From: an uncultured Pontibacter sp.
GTDB lineage: Bacteria > Bacteroidota > Bacteroidia > Cytophagales > Hymenobacteraceae
Assembly (NCBI RefSeq): GCF_947495565.1
Contig: NZ_CANLZM010000005.1
Span: 186,001-250,000, forward strand
DNA: 64,000 nucleotides
Direction of reading: 5' to 3'
Within the stretch, counting starts at the first letter, position 1, and every line of letters starts with the position of its first letter. Shown here one piece after another: positions 35,882 through 44,242 of this stretch. The notes under the pieces are model-generated. The model made no database searches, was not told the DNA's origin, and saw only the letters and a program-made list of their open reading frames with translations. The position numbers were made by a program, and so were the translations under genes.

Positions 35882-37078
35882 TTAATTTACGCGTCTTACA
35901 ATAACACTTGCTGCATTGCCACCAAAGCCTGCAGCATTTACCATAATGCGGTTAATGCGTTGTGGCTGCCTCTGCGACAGTACGTTAGGGTAAGGTATTA
36001 TAGTATACTGCTGTTGCTGCAGAACATGTAAAGCGTATTGCAAACTGAGTGCCCCGGAAGCTCCCAACGTATGGCCAATAAGCCATTTATTCGTTGTTAC
36101 GACAGGGACTTCTGCGCCGAACACAGCCTCAATGGCAGCCAACTCAGCCTTGTCGCCGGCGCGGGTGCCAGGGGTGTGGGTGATTAGTAGATCTATCGTT
36201 TGGTCATCGGAAGGAAGTTGCGACAACGCGTGCCGCATGGATTTCTGGAAGTTTATACCTTCTGCAGATATTCCGGTCTTGCTCACGAGCTTTTCAAAAC
36301 CCAAACCCACGGCTTCGACAAGTACATCGCCAGCATGCAGGGTTTCGGTTTGTTCGATGGCAAAAACCGCAGCTCCTTCACCCAAAGTAAAGGTGTTCTG
36401 TTTCTCCAGCGCATAAGGTTTGCAAGGAAACGGGTAATCGGCAAGTTTAGAGTAAATACCAACAGCCTTCATTTGGGCAATGGTAAAATCAGTGAGCGGA
36501 GCTTCGGTGCCGCCTACCAGAAAACGTTTGGCCATACCTGCCCTGAGCCATGCAACCCCGTTGGCAAACGCCATCAGCGCTGTGCTACAGGTAATAGAAT
36601 GGCTGATTTGAGCTCCGCCAGCGTTCACAGCATGCGCTACCCAGCTAGATAAGTTGCCGAGTGTGGTGGTAGGGGATGCAGCAGCAGAAAGCTGCTCTTG
36701 CTTAAAATCCTCGTAATGTTGCTCAAATAAGCCTGTCGCGCCGCGCGAGGAACCTATATTTACGCCAAGGTCATCATCAGTAGCATTGTTTTCAGTGAGC
36801 CAGCCGGCCGCCATACTTGCCTGCCTTGCCGCATATATCGTCATCAGTACGGAGCGGTCGAGTTGTTTGTAGCTTGGGTTGGAAGCAAGTAAAAGTTGGA
36901 GTTGCTGCTCAGCTTCCTGAGTTAAAGCAGCAACAGGCGTAGCGGTGCCTTGGTGAAGTATGGTTTTGAAAGCAGGAATGCCGGCTGCGTAAGCAGTTGA
37001 CACTGAGTAAGTATCATGCCCAAGCGGGGAGATGGTGCCATGCCCTTTTAAGATAGTATATTGCTGAGGTACTTTCAA
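35882..37078 (-). CDS. Beta-ketoacyl synthase (FabB/FabF-like), next to the biotin genes
   Basis: A 398-residue condensing enzyme. The Cys-His-His triad is visible: ITCSTALMAFANG (Cys near 171), THTPGTRAGDKAE (His near 303) and IGHTLGASGAL (His near 340). The N-terminus is shorter than in FabF and the sequence is divergent, so it is probably a specialised synthase, perhaps for pimelate precursor or another acyl chain. A strong hairpin separates it from bioA, so it may be transcribed on its own. It follows the biotin operon on the same strand. Alternatives are aryl-polyene or other secondary-lipid synthases, but no such genes are near. Confidence 0.82.
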   Translation of the reverse strand: MKVPQQYTILKGHGTISPLGHDTYSVSTAYAAGIPAFKTILHQGTATPVAALTQEAEQQLQLLLASNPSYKQLDRSVLMTIYAARQASMAAGWLTENNATDDDLGVNIGSSRGATGLFEQHYEDFKQEQLSAAASPTTTLGNLSSWVAHAVNAGGAQISHSITCSTALMAFANGVAWLRAGMAKRFLVGGTEAPLTDFTIAQMKAVGIYSKLADYPFPCKPYALEKQNTFTLGEGAAVFAIEQTETLHAGDVLVEAVGLGFEKLVSKTGISAEGINFQKSMRHALSQLPSDDQTIDLLITHTPGTRAGDKAELAAIEAVFGAEVPVVTTNKWLIGHTLGASGALSLQYALHVLQQQQYTIIPYPNVLSQRQPQRINRIMVNAAGFGGNAASVIVRRVN

Positions 37079-37108
37079 AACTAAGGCAAAGGTACGGGAT
37101 TAATGCAA

Positions 37109-37153
37109 AAAATAACCCAATAGGCAGTTTTGAAATGCCTTTTGGGTTATTTT
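37109..37153 (-). terminator. Terminator after bioA
   Basis: AAAATAACCCAA-ta-GGCA pairs with TGCC-tt-TTGGGTTATTTT across a short loop. A/T-rich ends give a T-run in the bioA direction. It lies between bioA and the ketoacyl synthase. Confidence 0.83.
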
Positions 37154-37180
37154 GATTTTAGCTGCTTTCAAAGCGGATTT

Positions 37181-38497
37181 TTAATCGTGTAGCATGTCTT
37201 GGTCGGGGCGCGGGTGATGGCGCTTGCCGGTTACAACTTCCTGCATGCCTTGTATGGTTTTATACACCTGGTTCAGCTGCTCGTCGGTGATGCAATAGGG
37301 TGGAATAACATAGATGATATTGCCAAGCGGACGAAGTATGACGCCGTTATCCAGGCCAAAACTATAAAGCGTATCGCGCAGGTCGCTGAAGTAGGAGGTG
37401 CCGCCGTCCTCAAACTCCACAGCCAGAATGGTGCCCTGCTGCCGGGCCTCTTTTACCTGCGGCAGATCTTTTATACTTTGGATGAAGACTTGGTGCCGCG
37501 CCTCGATATGCTTTATACTTTGCTGGGTTTCCTCCGTCAACAGCAAATCCATACTTGCCAAACCGGCTGCACAGGCCACGGGGTTTGCGGTGTAACTGTG
37601 CCCATGGAAGAGTGTTTTACTTTTATCGTCGTGCAGAAAGGCCTCGTAGATTTTCTCGTTGCAGGATGTGGCGCCTAAAGCCATGGTGCCGCCAGTTAAG
37701 CCTTTAGACAGGCAAACCATATCGGGTTGCTCGGGCAGGTATTCGCTGGCAAACAGGCGACCGGTGCGTCCAAAGCCAGTCATCACCTCATCGGCAATAG
37801 TCAAAATATCATTCGAGCGGCAAATTTTCAGCATGTGGTTAAGCACCTCCGGCGAGTACATCACCATACCGGCCGTGCCCAACACCAGCGGCTCATAGAT
37901 AAACGCAGCCACGTCGCCGGCAGCAGCAAAGGCTTCCAGCTGTTTTATACTTTCCTCCTCGTTACCCGGAATAGGCACATCTATAAAATTCACCTCGAAC
38001 AAGTAGGACCAGAACGGCGCGGTAAAGGCGCTGCGCGCGCTCACCGACATCGCCCCGAAGGTATCGCCGTGGTAGCTGTCGCGGAAGGCGATAATTTTCT
38101 TTTTAGGCGTGCCCAGATTATTCCAGTACTGGATGGCCATTTTCATGGCGACCTCTACAGCTGTGGAGCCGTTGTCGGAATAGAAGATGCGGCTTTGGCC
38201 CTGCGGCAAAATCTGAAGCAGGCGCTCGGCAAAGGTAACAGCGGCAGGATGCGTAAAACCGGCAAAAATAACGTGTTCCAGCGTGTTGAGCTGTTCCGAA
38301 ACTTTCTGCGCAATGTATGGGTGCGCATGGCCGTGCAGGTTTACCCACCACGAAGCCACGGCATCTATATAAGTCTGGCCATCCTCCGAAAACAGCAGCG
38401 CCCCCTCGCCCCGAACGATCGGGATAGGGAGCGCTGCTGTTTTCATTTGCGTATAAGGATGCCAGATTACGTTATGGTCGCGTTCGGCTAAATTCAT
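37181..38497 (-). CDS. bioA: Adenosylmethionine-8-amino-7-oxononanoate aminotransferase
   Basis: A 438-residue PLP aminotransferase that converts KAPA to DAPA, the third step from pimeloyl precursors. Visible segments are VIWHPYTQMK at the N-terminus (typical of BioA), EDGQTYIDAVASWWVNLHGH, YSDNGSTAVEVAMKMA near residue 110, DEVMTGFGRTGRLFA near 240, the PLP lysine in CLSKGLTGGTMALG near 273, and FHGHSYTANPVACAA. The order bioB-bioF-bioD-bioA on the minus strand gives the pathway genes in one cluster. The 60-base gap to bioD contains no terminator. Confidence 0.95.
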   Translation of the reverse strand: MNLAERDHNVIWHPYTQMKTAALPIPIVRGEGALLFSEDGQTYIDAVASWWVNLHGHAHPYIAQKVSEQLNTLEHVIFAGFTHPAAVTFAERLLQILPQGQSRIFYSDNGSTAVEVAMKMAIQYWNNLGTPKKKIIAFRDSYHGDTFGAMSVSARSAFTAPFWSYLFEVNFIDVPIPGNEEESIKQLEAFAAAGDVAAFIYEPLVLGTAGMVMYSPEVLNHMLKICRSNDILTIADEVMTGFGRTGRLFASEYLPEQPDMVCLSKGLTGGTMALGATSCNEKIYEAFLHDDKSKTLFHGHSYTANPVACAAGLASMDLLLTEETQQSIKHIEARHQVFIQSIKDLPQVKEARQQGTILAVEFEDGGTSYFSDLRDTLYSFGLDNGVILRPLGNIIYVIPPYCITDEQLNQVYKTIQGMQEVVTGKRHHPRPDQDMLHD

Positions 38498-38557
38498 ACT
38501 TATGATATGTGAATCAGATCACAAATTGGTTTTGTCGTTATTGCTTTCGGCAGATAA

Positions 38558-39172
38558 CTATAAGTATCCCTCAAATGTTTTTGCGTATTCAGCCACGGTG
38601 TCTTTACAGAAATCGGCTTCTTGGCGGATAGACGGCAGGCGGCGCAGCCCTGTATACTTTACGATGAAATCCTCTGATGTAGCGTTTTCCTCACCGTTAA
38701 AAATGATACCCGCCACCGGAATCTTGCGGTAACGCAGCACTTCGGCTGTCAGCAGAGTATGGTTTATACTTCCGAGGTAGTTTCTGGATACAAGTATAAC
38801 CTCCAGCCCAAGCTGCTGCACCAGGTCCAGCACCAGGTAGCGCTTGTTCAGGGGCACCATCAGGCCGCCGGCTCCTTCCACAATCAGGTTGTTCTGGGTG
38901 TCGGGTAGCTTCATACTTTGCACGTCGATCTCCACGCCCTCGGCAGCGGCAGCCTTATGCGGCGACGCAGCCATTTTGAGGCGGTATGCCTCCGGGTAAA
39001 AAACCGAGTGATCGTTAGAAACCAGACTCTTTACAGTGTCTGTGTCGGTGAAGTCCAGGCCACCTGCTTGCACAGGTTTCCAGTAGTCGGCCTGCAGGGC
39101 TTCGGTAAGTATGGCTGCGGCAACTGTTTTGCCAACGTCCGTTCCGATTCCTGTTACAAAATATTGTTTCAT
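38558..39172 (-). CDS. bioD: Dethiobiotin synthetase
   Basis: A 204-residue P-loop enzyme that closes the ureido ring of dethiobiotin from DAPA, CO2 and ATP. The start is MKQYFVTGIGTDVGKTVAAAIL with the P-loop GTDVGKT. YWKPVQAGG, the acidic SPHKAAAAEG region and VEGAGGLMVPLNK follow, all diagnostic. Its start overlaps the end of bioF by 4 bases, so the two are coupled. Confidence 0.95.
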   Translation of the reverse strand: MKQYFVTGIGTDVGKTVAAAILTEALQADYWKPVQAGGLDFTDTDTVKSLVSNDHSVFYPEAYRLKMAASPHKAAAAEGVEIDVQSMKLPDTQNNLIVEGAGGLMVPLNKRYLVLDLVQQLGLEVILVSRNYLGSINHTLLTAEVLRYRKIPVAGIIFNGEENATSEDFIVKYTGLRRLPSIRQEADFCKDTVAEYAKTFEGYL

Positions 39173-40305
39173 GTACCTTGGGCTATGGCCTGCGCGAGGC
39201 CCTCAATTTCTTCTTCTGTATTAAAAGCATGCACAATTACGCGGAGCCGTTCTGTGCCTTGGGGCACTGTTGGCGGCAGCACGGGGCGCACGTCAAAACC
39301 TTTTTGTTGCAGCGCAGCCGTCAGCTCTTTAAGCTTTTGGGGCTGATGCAGAAAAACCGAAAGTATAACACTGCCTTCCGGGGTGCAGCGAATGCCGCTA
39401 AGCTTGTTCAGTTTCAGGTACAGTTTGTGCGCCAGTCGTTTTGCTCTTTCCCGCTCCCTGTTCAGGTCGGGCAGCAAAGTATAGGCGCACTTAAGAGCCA
39501 CCAGCGCATGCGTTGGCAACCCGGTTGTGTAAATAAAGGCACGACTGTAGTTGATGAGGAAATCGCGGAGCACCTGCGGACCTACCACAGCCGCACCATG
39601 CAAACCCATTGCCTTGCCATAGGTTAGTACCCGGGCAAACACCTCCTGCTCCAGCCCTAAAGCCGAAACAAGTCCTTCTCCTTTCTCACCGTAAAGGCCC
39701 ACTGCATGTGCCTCATCTACAATAAGTGCCGCATTGTATGCGTTACAAACATGTGCCAGCTCCCGCAAAGGGGCCTGGTCACCATCCATCGAGTATACCG
39801 ACTCCACCAGCACGTATACCTGCCCAGTTGTCCGTTCCAGCTTCTGCCTCAGGTCCTCCACGTTGTTGTGCCGGAAGGCATGGCTTTTCGCAAAGCTCAG
39901 GCGCAGGCCGTCTTTCATGGAGGCATGGCTGGCTTCATCATAAAACACCGTATCGCCCCGCTGTGGCAAAGCCGACAACAAACCCACGTTAGCCTTATAG
40001 CCGGAGTTAAAAAGCAGCGCCGCCTCCGCGTGGTGGTAGCGCGCAATTATACCCTCCAGCTCCTCAAACAACGGGTGGTTGCCTGATAGTAGCCGCGAAC
40101 CAGTCGCGCCCAATGGCAGTTGTATATATTTTTCCTCCTCCTTATGGATAAGCGCCCGCAGTTTTTCTGAGCGAGCAAGGCCGAGGTAATCGTTGGAGCA
40201 GAAATCTACAAGGCCGGAGGTGGTTTTAAGCACACGCAGATTACCCTGCGCTGCACGCTCCGCCAGCTTCTGCTGCAGTTTATCCGATAATGTATTACTA
40301 GGCAA
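39169..40305 (-). CDS. bioF: 8-amino-7-oxononanoate synthase
   Basis: A 378-residue alpha-oxoamine synthase joining pimeloyl thioester and alanine. It shows VDFCSNDYLGLARSEKL near residue 30, GATGSRLLSGNHPLFEELE, YDEASHASMKDGLRLS, VDEAHAVGLYG near 200 and the PLP lysine in LTYGKAMGLHGAAVVG near 232. About 100 bases separate it from bioB, with a REP-like GTCATCCC stretch, so an internal promoter or attenuator is possible. Confidence 0.93.
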   Translation of the reverse strand: MPSNTLSDKLQQKLAERAAQGNLRVLKTTSGLVDFCSNDYLGLARSEKLRALIHKEEEKYIQLPLGATGSRLLSGNHPLFEELEGIIARYHHAEAALLFNSGYKANVGLLSALPQRGDTVFYDEASHASMKDGLRLSFAKSHAFRHNNVEDLRQKLERTTGQVYVLVESVYSMDGDQAPLRELAHVCNAYNAALIVDEAHAVGLYGEKGEGLVSALGLEQEVFARVLTYGKAMGLHGAAVVGPQVLRDFLINYSRAFIYTTGLPTHALVALKCAYTLLPDLNRERERAKRLAHKLYLKLNKLSGIRCTPEGSVILSVFLHQPQKLKELTAALQQKGFDVRPVLPPTVPQGTERLRVIVHAFNTEEEIEGLAQAIAQGT

Positions 40306-40406
40306 AGAAGCTGGGTTTTAGTTCTCGATGCAGATTGTCATCCCCCTGCCCTTTGAAGGGAGCAGAGGGATGATTACACAAGGAGGAAACTCCTTCGGCT
40401 TTTGTA

Positions 40407-41417
40407 TTAAGAGCAAACGTGTTGCTTCTCTTCTTTAAATGATTTTCTAGGTGTAAGGCCTAGTAAGTTGAACATAGCCTTATCCGCATCAAAATCCGGG
40501 TTTGGCGTAGTCAGCAGTTTTTCGCCGGTAAAGATGGAGTTGGCTCCTGCCAGGAAGCACAGCGCCTGATCTGTCACGCTCATTCGCTCACGGCCAGCCG
40601 ATAGCCTTACCATAGATTGAGGCATCAATATACGGGCTGTGGCAATCATGCGCACCATTTCCCATGCCGATACCAGCGGCTGATGCTCCAGCGGAGTACC
40701 TTTTACCGGCACCAATGCATTTACAGGTACAGATTCCGGGTGCTGCTCCATAGTAGACAACGTATAAAGCATCTTGATACGGTCTTCGTCTGTCTCGCCA
40801 AGGCCAATAATGCCGCCCGAGCAAACCGAAATACCTGCCTTGCGCACGTTATCTATCGTGTTCAAGCGGTCATCGTAGGTGCGGGTGGTGATGATGCTGG
40901 CGTAGTTATCTTCCGACGTGTCCAGGTTGTGGTTGTAGGCGTATAGGCCAGCCTCTTTCAGTTTCTCAGCCTGATATTCGTTTACCATGCCCAGCGTACA
41001 GCATACTTCAAGGCCCATTTCGTTTACGCCTTTCACCATGTTCAGCACCTTGTCGAAGTCGCGGTTATCGCGCACCTCGCGCCATGCCGCGCCCATACAG
41101 AAACGGGTAGAGCCACCTTCTTTGGCACGCTGTGCCGCCGTTAGCACCTGCTCCTGGCTCATCAGTTTGTGCACATCCACACCTGTGTGGTAGCGGGCGG
41201 CTTGCGGGCAGTAAGCACAGTCTTCAGAGCAGCCGCCTGTTTTTACGGATAATAATGTACAAACCTGCACCTCGCCGGTGGCCTGGTACTGCTTGTGTAC
41301 ATTGGCTGCTTCTACAATCAGTTCCAGTACTGGCTTATTATAGATCGCTTCTATTTCCTCCAGGCTCCAGTCATTGCGGAGAGCTGTATTTTGTCCGTTC
41401 TGCATCATGGTACTCAT
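40407..41417 (-). CDS. bioB: Biotin synthase
   Basis: A 336-residue radical-SAM enzyme that inserts sulfur into dethiobiotin. The iron-sulfur cysteines lie in [12 protein letters not shown] near residue 65, and other conserved parts are [30 protein letters not shown] near 165, [11 protein letters not shown] and [10 protein letters not shown]. It leads the leftward biotin cluster. The last residues (KEEKQHVCS) are extra to the E. coli protein. No bioC, bioH, bioG or bioW is visible in the window, so the pimeloyl supply comes from elsewhere. Confidence 0.95.
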   Translation of the reverse strand: MSTMMQNGQNTALRNDWSLEEIEAIYNKPVLELIVEAANVHKQYQATGEVQVCTLLSVKTGGCSEDCAYCPQAARYHTGVDVHKLMSQEQVLTAAQRAKEGGSTRFCMGAAWREVRDNRDFDKVLNMVKGVNEMGLEVCCTLGMVNEYQAEKLKEAGLYAYNHNLDTSEDNYASIITTRTYDDRLNTIDNVRKAGISVCSGGIIGLGETDEDRIKMLYTLSTMEQHPESVPVNALVPVKGTPLEHQPLVSAWEMVRMIATARILMPQSMVRLSAGRERMSVTDQALCFLAGANSIFTGEKLLTTPNPDFDADKAMFNLLGLTPRKSFKEEKQHVCS

Positions 41418-41591
41418 GTTTAGGGTTACGAAGGTAATTTGAAGATTTAGGAATTAAAAATCAAAAATAAGGTGAGATTCGGTGGATAAATAGTTAAGTT
41501 GTTCAGCTTGTGCAGGTTTCCTGTGGATAAATCGTTTTGTGAATTTGTTGAGAAAATTGACTTGCTAAAGTCTAGCAGGATACAGGCCACG

Positions 41592-41619
41592 AAAAAACCC
41601 CAGCTGATGGGCCGGGGCT
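41592..41619 (-). terminator. Candidate leftward terminator before bioB
   Basis: Read leftward, CCCCGGC and GCTGGGG form a 7-bp stem (one G-T) with a short loop and are followed by TTTTTTC. It would stop transcripts from the HEPN-type gene before bioB. Confidence 0.65.
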
Positions 41620-41639
41620 GAAGTATAACGTCTAGTGAA

Positions 41640-41672
41640 GGCTCCAAACGAGGAGTAGCCGAGCATGGAGCC
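41640..41672. repeat. Inverted repeat beside the HEPN-type gene (attC-like candidate)
   Basis: GGCTCCA (41640-41646) and TGGAGCC (41666-41672) form a stem, with GTTAGC (41681) and AACG words flanking. This resembles an integron cassette recombination site in layout, but the R boxes do not match the classic consensus exactly. Confidence 0.35.
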
Positions 41673-41681
41673 TGTGCCGTG

Positions 41682-42326
41682 TTAGCTGTTCGTGTTTCTT
41701 CTGCTTCTGAACTGATTCCAAGATTTCTGAAGTTCATATTCTTTAAAATCGACGATATTTTTGACTATATCCATTTCACACATGTCGAACTCAGTTCTTA
41801 GGTCTGTATGGGTATCGAATAAATCAGAATTGATATTATAAATGATGTCTTCAGTTAGTTCTAGAAGAATTTCTAGCTCTTCAAATTCAAAACCATACTG
41901 TTCTAAATCAGGCTTCTGTCTATCTGTATGTGCATAAAGCTTATCCCTTAATACATTAATGTTTATCACAGTCCTTTCTAATGATTGAAGTTTTGATACC
42001 CATTCCCCTAATTTTTCTTTATTAAAATTAAGCTTAGAGTAATGTCCATCATTTTTTAGCTTTTTTAGCAATTTCGGGATACTAAATTTCTGATTACTGT
42101 TATCATTATTATACAGTTTGCATAACTCTATTACTAGAACTCTTAGAATAATATGGCTTATAAACCTTAGAAAATGATTTCTATTTATTTCTGTTGTCTC
42201 TTCTTCTGTATCTGGGCTGTGGAGGTAGTTGGAATATTGAAAACTTTGCTTTGCTAAATGGAAAATTTTCCAAATTGATAAAATGTCTTTTTTAAGTTCT
42301 GCTTTCATCTTTTGAATGATTAACAT
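41682..42326 (-). CDS. AbiU2-like HEPN-domain protein
   Basis: A 214-residue helical protein without signal peptide. Residues 120-136 contain VLRDKLYAHTDR, in which Arg127 and His133 give the R-x(4-6)-H motif of HEPN RNases. The long helical layout and the motif place suggest the AbiU2 family, linked to phage defence and toxin action. The coding sequence is markedly more AT-rich than the biotin genes, suggesting recent transfer. It follows a membrane protein gene on the same strand and each is bounded by inverted repeats. No antitoxin is obvious. Translation may start at 42326 or at the second Met (42308). Confidence 0.65.
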   Translation of the reverse strand: MLIIQKMKAELKKDILSIWKIFHLAKQSFQYSNYLHSPDTEEETTEINRNHFLRFISHIILRVLVIELCKLYNNDNSNQKFSIPKLLKKLKNDGHYSKLNFNKEKLGEWVSKLQSLERTVININVLRDKLYAHTDRQKPDLEQYGFEFEELEILLELTEDIIYNINSDLFDTHTDLRTEFDMCEMDIVKNIVDFKEYELQKSWNQFRSRRNTNS

Positions 42327-42330
42327 GTAA

Positions 42331-42398
42331 GCTAACGTGCTTGTGTAGCAGAATGGCGCAGCGTTAGCAAGCCGTACTGCTAAATTTTGTTATGTGGC
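42331..42398. repeat. Spacer with inverted repeats between cassette-like genes
   Basis: GCTAACG (42331-42337) pairs with CGTTAGC (42362-42368). GTTATGTGGC (42389-42398) has an exact inverted copy at 43287-43296 on the other side of the next gene. Structured spacers of this kind are a mark of cassette arrays. Assignment to attC is not proven. Confidence 0.5.
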
Positions 42399-42404
42399 GT
42401 TTTT

Positions 42405-43256
42405 CTAATATCTATCTCTTAAAAGTCGTTTAGTCCATTCATTGTTGAGGCTTGAAAGCCTATCTTCATTTATTCCTGTCCAGTTAGACCAAGAACTATA
42501 CTCTGCTTTTCGTAAGAACCTTGACAAACTTAATGCATGAAAAACTTTTGTTATTCCGTTTAATCTTAATGCTTCTTTAAAAACTCTTCTTCTATTGAAT
42601 TTGCCAGCGTGTGTTTTTGCGTCTGCGGCACTTCTCACATCATCTGGTGGTAAGTCTTCAAGCCTTGCTGCTTCTGCCCACAACAAGTCAATTATTATTA
42701 AGCAGCGTCTTCTTAGTCCATCATGATAAACAAGCCAATCTTGTACTTCCGCCCTAATGTGTTTATGTTGTTCGGTAGTTTCGTCTGTATGATAAGAGTT
42801 TGAATATTCAGGGTCTAAAAGTTGCCTTAGAGGTCGGCTTTGCCTTAAAAACTCTGTTCCGAATATTGGATATATATCCGAAACTTTTAAATGTCCTTGT
42901 AAAACTCTCGTTGAAACTTCGCCTAATGTGCCACAAACTTTTTGAATACTTTCCAAGGCCCAGATTGTTGGCGTGTCAAGTCTATGTTTTGTAACTTCTT
43001 CTTTAAGAGCGTTAATTGATGTTTCGTCTAAAACTTGATAGTACTCACCATTTTCTCTGCCAATAAAAACTACATTGCCCCAATGTTTTTTCAAACTATT
43101 CCATAGTTGTCGGTATTGTTCCGTTAAGGCAATTCTTGTTTGTTTCCTTTGAGAAAAAAGAACGAATATTTGAACCAACCCGACAAGCACTAAGAGAGCA
43201 GTCGCAATCGCTGTTAAGAAGTTTGAATTATTTGGGTCAAATATATTTTCGTTCAT
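42405..43256 (-). CDS. Membrane-anchored protein of unknown function (DUF4760-like)
   Basis: A 283-residue protein with one N-terminal membrane helix (FLTAIATALLVLVGLVQIFVLF, in parts; residues 13-34) and a long helical cytoplasmic part. The pattern after the helix, with QRKQTRIALTEQYRQLW, resembles DUF4760-type proteins. An ATG 25 codons upstream exists, but the start at 43256 keeps the inverted repeats outside the gene. The gene is AT-rich like its neighbour. Exact 10-bp inverted repeats (42389 and 43287) flank it. It may act together with the HEPN-type protein downstream (inference). Confidence 0.68.
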   Translation of the reverse strand: MNENIFDPNNSNFLTAIATALLVLVGLVQIFVLFSQRKQTRIALTEQYRQLWNSLKKHWGNVVFIGRENGEYYQVLDETSINALKEEVTKHRLDTPTIWALESIQKVCGTLGEVSTRVLQGHLKVSDIYPIFGTEFLRQSRPLRQLLDPEYSNSYHTDETTEQHKHIRAEVQDWLVYHDGLRRRCLIIIDLLWAEAARLEDLPPDDVRSAADAKTHAGKFNRRRVFKEALRLNGITKVFHALSLSRFLRKAEYSSWSNWTGINEDRLSSLNNEWTKRLLRDRY

Positions 43257-43286
43257 TGTACTATTGTTGATGGGTGTGCTCAAAAT

Positions 43287-43331
43287 GCCACATAACTTGT
43301 GTATAAACGGAACCCTATTCAGTTTATACAC
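43287..43331. repeat. Inverted repeats upstream of the membrane gene
   Basis: GCCACATAAC (43287-43296) is the inverse copy of 42389-42398. Directly after it, GTGTATAAAC (43299-43308) pairs with GTTTATACAC (43322-43331), a perfect 10-bp stem. This marks the right edge of the AT-rich segment. Confidence 0.55.
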
Positions 43332-43388
43332 CCAAATCCGGCAGCTAAACGGAGTACGCTCTCAATTTAGTAATTTACAACAAAAAAA

Positions 43389-43410
43389 GAGCACCCGCCA
43401 GCGGGTGCTC
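43389..43410 (-). terminator. Intrinsic terminator after the 210-residue protein gene
   Basis: GAGCACCCGC and GCGGGTGCTC pair perfectly around two bases. Read leftward the stem is followed by a run of seven T. It ends the gene at 43438-44070. Confidence 0.85.
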
Positions 43411-43437
43411 TACAAGTACTGTAAACCACGTTATACT

Positions 43438-44070
43438 TTATTCTTCCTCTGTCTCCTCCAGGTGTACCAGGTAGCGGGTTAGCTTGTCCCACTGCATCTC
43501 CTGGAATACAGCCCAGCCCCCTTCGGCCACAAAAGTGTTTAAGATGGCGCGGCCGCCGGCTTCTTCGCCCTGGTTGTTAATGCCTTCATTTCGGCCAATT
43601 TCATAGCCTGTCAATGTATTGCCTTCACGCGTCACCCTAAATGTACTGCTGGCCTCTTTTATGAAAAAGTGTTCCACCTCTGCATCACCATATCCAAGTT
43701 CTTTGGGTTGCTCGCTAGGGTGCACGATAAACTCGGCCAGCTTCTCCTCCTCGCGTACATCTGTTATCTTCACCCAGTTTTCTATGGTAGAGGCAGGCAG
43801 TATAATTTTGAGGTAATAACCTATTTCCGGCTTCAAAGCGGTGGTGCGGCGGCCTTGGTTATCATAAATCGCAAATGTGGAGTTAATGCCGGAGAGCTTC
43901 GACCACTCATTTACGTTAAACAGTTTTTGCTTGGCCTGCTCAAAGGCTGCAATCGCTTCCTGTTCGGTAGGATAGGTGTTTTCATTCTGGTATACTTTGT
44001 CTTTCGTATCCTCACCCTGCATCACCTTCACTTCCTTTTTTACCTTATTAAATATATCCTTTATTGACAT
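43438..44070 (-). CDS. Conserved soluble protein of unknown function
   Basis: A 210-residue acidic protein starting MSIKDIFNKVKKEVKVMQGE. A longer frame exists upstream (to 44463), but it opposes the next gene's coding region and is low-complexity, so 44070 is taken as the start. It shows a helical N-terminus, a middle WSKLSGINSTFAIYD region and beta-rich parts near GYYLKIILPAS and RAILNTFVAEGGWAVFQ. No family is recognised. The gene is divergent from the SPW/VKOR membrane gene and has its own terminator. Confidence 0.7.
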   Translation of the reverse strand: MSIKDIFNKVKKEVKVMQGEDTKDKVYQNENTYPTEQEAIAAFEQAKQKLFNVNEWSKLSGINSTFAIYDNQGRRTTALKPEIGYYLKIILPASTIENWVKITDVREEEKLAEFIVHPSEQPKELGYGDAEVEHFFIKEASSTFRVTREGNTLTGYEIGRNEGINNQGEEAGGRAILNTFVAEGGWAVFQEMQWDKLTRYLVHLEETEEE

Positions 44071-44242
44071 AGCTTTTTTTCTTAATTGAGAATTAAACCG
44101 GAAGGGTTCTTCCAAGGATAAAGTACGCTTAAAACCCGCGGATGTTGATGCTGTGCCTGTGAAGCAGCAAGAAAACAAGCAGAAATATCTCAGATGGTAA
44201 GGTGCCGTATACTTCAGCATACTTGTAGAAACCGGTTTAGCT

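Noticed and set aside
37727..38491. Long plus-strand frame (254 codons) opposite bioA
   Set aside because: It is the shadow of a well-conserved bioA reading frame in GC-rich DNA.
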